NCBI GenBank assembly: GCA_905331475.1
Contig: CAJNYU010004461.1
Span: 1-64,000 of the forward strand
Direction of reading: 5' to 3'
From: Rotaria socialis
Taxonomy: Eukaryota > Rotifera > Eurotatoria > Philodinida > Philodinidae
DNA length: 64,000 nucleotides
Position numbers and translations under genes: made by a program. Shown piece after piece: positions 60,091 through 64,000 of the stretch. The number at the start of each line of letters is the position of its first letter. Position 1 is the stretch's first letter. The notes beneath the pieces are model-generated. The model was not told the origin of the DNA, searched no databases, and worked only from the letters and a program-made list of their open reading frames with translations.

Positions 60091-61494
60091 AGTTGTTGGT
60101 TGGTAATTCACACCTTTTGGTTGCTTTTTTTATCTATAAATATTTTTAAAAAAGGCAAGTGAAATAGATAGTGAAACAAGCTTTTATAGCTCTCTTGTAT
60201 ATTTGCACATGAGGATATCTTTCATGTGTCTTGATCAAAGTTTCTGAAAGATAGCATTCAAGTGCAGTATCACGGACAACAACAACTGAAAAAAAGACGT
60301 GTTCCTTCGACGTCGTAAACGTCTATTTTTCGATCGAGATTATCATTAAGAAGGTATTTATCTTTTTACATAAATCATAAATAAATTGATCATTGGTTGA
60401 ATTTTGAGTCTTGAAAATATACCTTTGAAACAAGAGTAAATATTATGAAAAATGAATTTTTGAGATTAGCAATCATCCTAGAACCGAATGATAGAATGGT
60501 AAATCATAACGAATATCCTTGTATTATCAATAGTATGCATCATCAATCTAGCGTTCGATTACGAATCATTAAATAAATGGCGAATCGGCAATCATTAATG
60601 CACTTGCAATGACACTCACTATTCACACTATAGAAATTATTTCAATTATAGAGATTTTGAATTGTAATGGTCGAATTTTCAAGAATTAAACTAAAGGCAA
60701 ATAATTAGTTTAACGCCATCTTTCATCGATAGTCGTTTTCAAACGAAATCGATCGAACTATTCTCACATAGTGACTGTAGTCGAGTGGTATGATTTCTTT
60801 TCAAGGCAACAAAATAGCTACTAAATGCATTTCACATTCATTCTTTTTTTTCAACAATTAATTAATATGAGACAAATCTTCAATAAAATATACCAATACA
60901 ACATTTAGGATTTTTCAATCACTCTCTACTATACAAATCTTTCGACGACAACATATTTGTCCCATATTACATTTAACCACATCTGAAATAGATAGCAACA
61001 TCAAAAAATCAACAATATATTTCCCCTCTATCTCTTTCAACAATGCACTGTCCCCTTCCCCACCGATTCTTATGATTGAATCATAGAGACAACCGAAAGT
61101 TTGATTTCGAATTTTCTTATTAACAACTTTTTTTTATATGTACGCATCTATATATATTATGCGCCATACGTTCTCTGTTCATTAAAGCACAGTTCAGTTC
61201 TACAAGAACCACGCTAATACTACTATGAAGAAATAATAATGTATACAAAAAAAAAGGAGAAGCCATGGCATGGATGAGAGAAAAAGAAAAGTCTGTGTCT
61301 ATCTATCTATATGTTATACATATATACAATTTAGCAAAACTAAAATGAAACGGAAACTTTTTTGTTTATAAACAAAAAAAAAACGAACGAAGCCCAACCG
61401 AAAGAAAAAAAAATAAACCAAAAGAAAAATGAAACGAAACGAATGCGTAATATGAAAAACAAAATCTGTGCCACAAAACTGTACAATAAAATGT
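60091..61494. other. 1.4 kb spacer
   Basis: Promoter side of the dipeptidase gene and 3' side of the next minus-strand gene. AT-rich with A-runs around 61370-61440; no gene recognised. Confidence 0.45.
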
Positions 61495-62562
61495 TTATGT
61501 CCGTACACAACGTCGTTGTCGATTGCCAAGTACAATATTGTCAAGATCGAGACCTGATCCGAGAAATAATTTTTTATTTTTAAGTTTTGAAATACTAGAC
61601 GGAGTTTTCTTTTTGTTTGATTTTTTAATCACTGATGAATAACTTGTTTTAGTTTTAGTTATTTTTGTAGATTTTACTTTTTCAATTATAGTTGCCGGTG
61701 GTTGAAGAGGTTTTGTTCGGCGCAATTTTACACGTTCTTCAATCGATAATGATGGTGATAGATCACTCGAATCCGTTTGAGAGACATTTAATGGTTTTGT
61801 TTTGTCTTGAGTATTTACTTTTTTCTTTTTACTAATATTAGCAGCTGTTGATTTAATGGCAGTCTAAATTTAGAATTCATTGTAAAAATCTCATCTTCAG
61901 GGTTTTTATAGAGATCATTAGGAGTATAATGTATTTATTATGGGTATTTTTTCTTTTATTATTTATCTATTTGTCTAGTTTTAACAAATTTCTAATACAG
62001 TCAAAAGGTTTCCTTCCAATGAAATTTCTCATTCATTATTAACCTGACCCTCATTCAAAACGATGCGTTCGTTATATCACCAATCAATGAATTTTTTTAT
62101 ATGGAAATAAACATACTTTTGATGAAATTTTGCTATCTTGCTTTTTTGTTGATTCTGACCGTGAATCAGTTACTAGAGTTCGTGTAGATATACGCGTACG
62201 ACGAGATCCGATCGATTTTTTCTTGTTTGCTGATGATTTATTTTTATTTCTTGATGTGCTGGTTGTTGTAGATGTTGGTGTATTATTTGAATTTAATATA
62301 ATTATCGAAGTATTCTCTTTATCACTTGAACTACGATCAATTGATACCGCACGATTGGTCGTGGAGATTGTTCCATCTAATAGAATAAATGAGAAACTAG
62401 AAATCCGGAAGTTAAAATCAAAATCATACTTCTACGATTTGAAGATCTATGACGCTTTTTAGTTTTTTCTTCGCGTTGATTTAAAGGTAATTCATCGTTT
62501 TCATCAGTAACAGGTCGTAAAGAATACGAATGATCAGAAAGAAATGTATAGGTACTTAACAT
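61495..62562 (-). CDS. Basic, Ser/Thr/Lys-rich protein, probably nuclear
   Basis: Three exons (62430-62562, 62117-62376, 61495-61863) give 253 aa with matching phases. Almost the whole protein is disordered and rich in Lys, Ser and Thr. Candidate nuclear localisation clusters include KTKKRHRSSNRR, NKNKSSANKKK and KKKKV. The only motif-like part is the C-terminus, GLDLDNIVLGNRQRRCVRT. A D-N-I-x-x-G-x-R-x-R motif of this sort occurs, as I recall, in several chromatin proteins, so a chromatin or nucleolar role is a guess. I do not recognise a family. Confidence 0.7.
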
Positions 62563-63843
62563 GGTTACAATATCAATTCATTGAATAATTAAGTGAATAA
62601 ACTATTAACCATTTAATATGAAAATATAATAGATTCTCTAGAAAATAAATAACTTGATCTGACAGATCTTTAAGAAAATACGTAAATAAACAACATTTTT
62701 TAGTACCGACGAAATTTTCAGTTGGTTACTGTATTCGTTCATTCAGTTAATTTACAATTAAGATTTTTCTACAAAAGTGATTTTTTTCCGATTGTACTTC
62801 ACAAAAGATTTTAAATATATCATTTCGAAGATTTTCGCTCACGAAGCTTTTCTAAATGTATAATAGTGACATCTGTAGAGATCTTTCTTCTTTTTTTTAA
62901 ATTGAAATATATAAATCCCTTGATAGCAGGTAATTCAGATTTTCATCATGCATAGCCAACACAATCAGTACAATCAGTAGTAACACGTGTTTTTCGATAT
63001 ATTTGTGAAAAAGCCAAATCACTCCATTTTACTATGAGTGATTAATCAAATACAATGACATTCAAATTTCTCTTTAAAGCCTACAATATTTGAATCTTCT
63101 AAGACTCAATTCTTTATTTTTATAGCAACATAATGCAACATGAAATCAGCTAAAATGAATTAATCTTCATTGTTAATCAATACTGCAGATCTTAGAAGAG
63201 GACAGATGTTTGCCATACGTCGTGTCATACCAGTCAGATCAATAGCAGATAACGTACATCAACAGATCTGACAGTTATCCAAATAGATAATGCCTACATT
63301 GGCATTCAGTGCATAAAAAATTTAATTATTAAAATTTCATTCTATAGTCACACGACAAGCAAACCAATGAAATGCTGTACAGTCTATTTTTAGAGAACGC
63401 ACACGACGCAGTTACTATGTTTATCAATGTTGCATATAGTATATAACCTGGCGAGGGTTCGATTGAATCTTCGATAATAAAATTTATGACCTCGTTTAAA
63501 GCATTTCTTTTTCTTTAAATTACTAAATAATTTCTTCTTTACTATGCATAACTTAGGCAATAATTAAGCAAGGACATTAGTCCTATCAATTATTGAATTT
63601 ACCTATAATTACCATAATATTCAATTATTTCATATTCATGGACATCTTCTTATAGACAAAATACAATTCTTCGACATTGAAATACTGTTTATGAAAACAA
63701 CTTTTCTCTGTATGCAATTCAAAGACAAGAAAAAACAGATGTTTACGGCTAGTTCTCTATTTTTTATCGACAAGTGAGGAAAAAAAGGTTTACATAACAG
63801 GACTTGAATTTTAACTACAATAAAATAAAAAAATGAGGAAGTC
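62563..63843. other. 1.3 kb spacer
   Basis: AT-rich, no gene, repeat or RNA gene recognised. It is upstream of one minus-strand gene and downstream of another. Confidence 0.45.
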
Positions 63844-64000
63844 CTATAAATCCGTTTTTATTTTTTCTTGATCAGTTGTATTCATCGATGCTTGTTTGTT
63901 CTCTGAAGGCGTTTTACTTTTGTTTGATCGTTTTTTAGTATCTGTATTGTATCGTGGTTTCGGCTTTTTACTCAATGAATTTCGATCTTCATTATTAATT
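63844..64000 (-). CDS. C-terminal exon of a gene running off the window (partial)
   Basis: Reading leftward from the window edge, one frame stays open for 51 codons to a TAG at 63844-63846. The peptide is highly polar and Lys/Asn/Ser-rich (SLSKKPKPRYNTDTKKRSNK), like a disordered basic tail. No family can be named from this fragment. The other minus-strand frames close sooner. Confidence 0.45.
   Translation of the reverse strand, partial: INNEDRNSLSKKPKPRYNTDTKKRSNKSKTPSENKQASMNTTDQEKIKTDL

Overview
The window looks like a stretch of an AT-rich animal nuclear genome, most likely a bdelloid rotifer such as Adineta or Rotaria. This is inference. The clues are compact multi-exon genes with mostly 50-65 bp GT-AG introns, two ADP-ribosyltransferase/TPR genes of the kind greatly expanded in rotifers, and three to four TGTGGG units, the repeat I recall as telomeric in bdelloids. 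No rRNA, tRNA, CRISPR array, bacterial operon or viral gene was recognised. All gene models were assembled by hand from splice sites and reading frames, and every one listed closes in frame.

Layout. 1-3470 is repeat DNA: a palindromic element with telomere-like repeats in its loop, then a nested palindrome with GC-rich flanks. 4316-12646 holds a nuclear hormone receptor, a rhodopsin-like GPCR and the first ADP-ribosyltransferase/TPR gene. 15534-24984 holds a coiled-coil gene resembling the NCKAP5 family, followed by a long disordered Ser/Thr-rich gene on the same strand; the two may be one locus. 25195-31160 is a compact minus-strand cluster: an EF-hand protein, a xyloside xylosyltransferase (XXYLT1-like), an N-terminal acetyltransferase (NAA40-like) and a three-cold-shock-domain protein. 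31640-33300 is another nested palindromic repeat.

33921-38787 is the most striking gene: one minus-strand reading frame of 1222 aa over seven exons. It joins an RWD-like N-terminus, an MJ1316-type RNA-end-recognition domain, an endonuclease/exonuclease/phosphatase (EEP) domain, a 2H phosphoesterase and a poly(A)-polymerase-type nucleotidyltransferase. It reads like an RNA end-repair machine in a single chain.

38788-43544 is gene-poor and repeat-bearing. Then come an alpha-carbonic anhydrase with an N-terminal extension, an orphan Cys-rich protein, the second ADP-ribosyltransferase/TPR gene (with degenerate catalytic motifs and an apparent N-myristoylation site), an orphan Ser/Pro-rich protein, a cytosolic M20 dipeptidase (CNDP2-like), a basic probably nuclear protein, and the last exon of a gene running off the right edge.

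No operon logic links the genes. Functions are mixed housekeeping, signalling and RNA metabolism, separated by AT-rich spacers of 0.2-4.7 kb.
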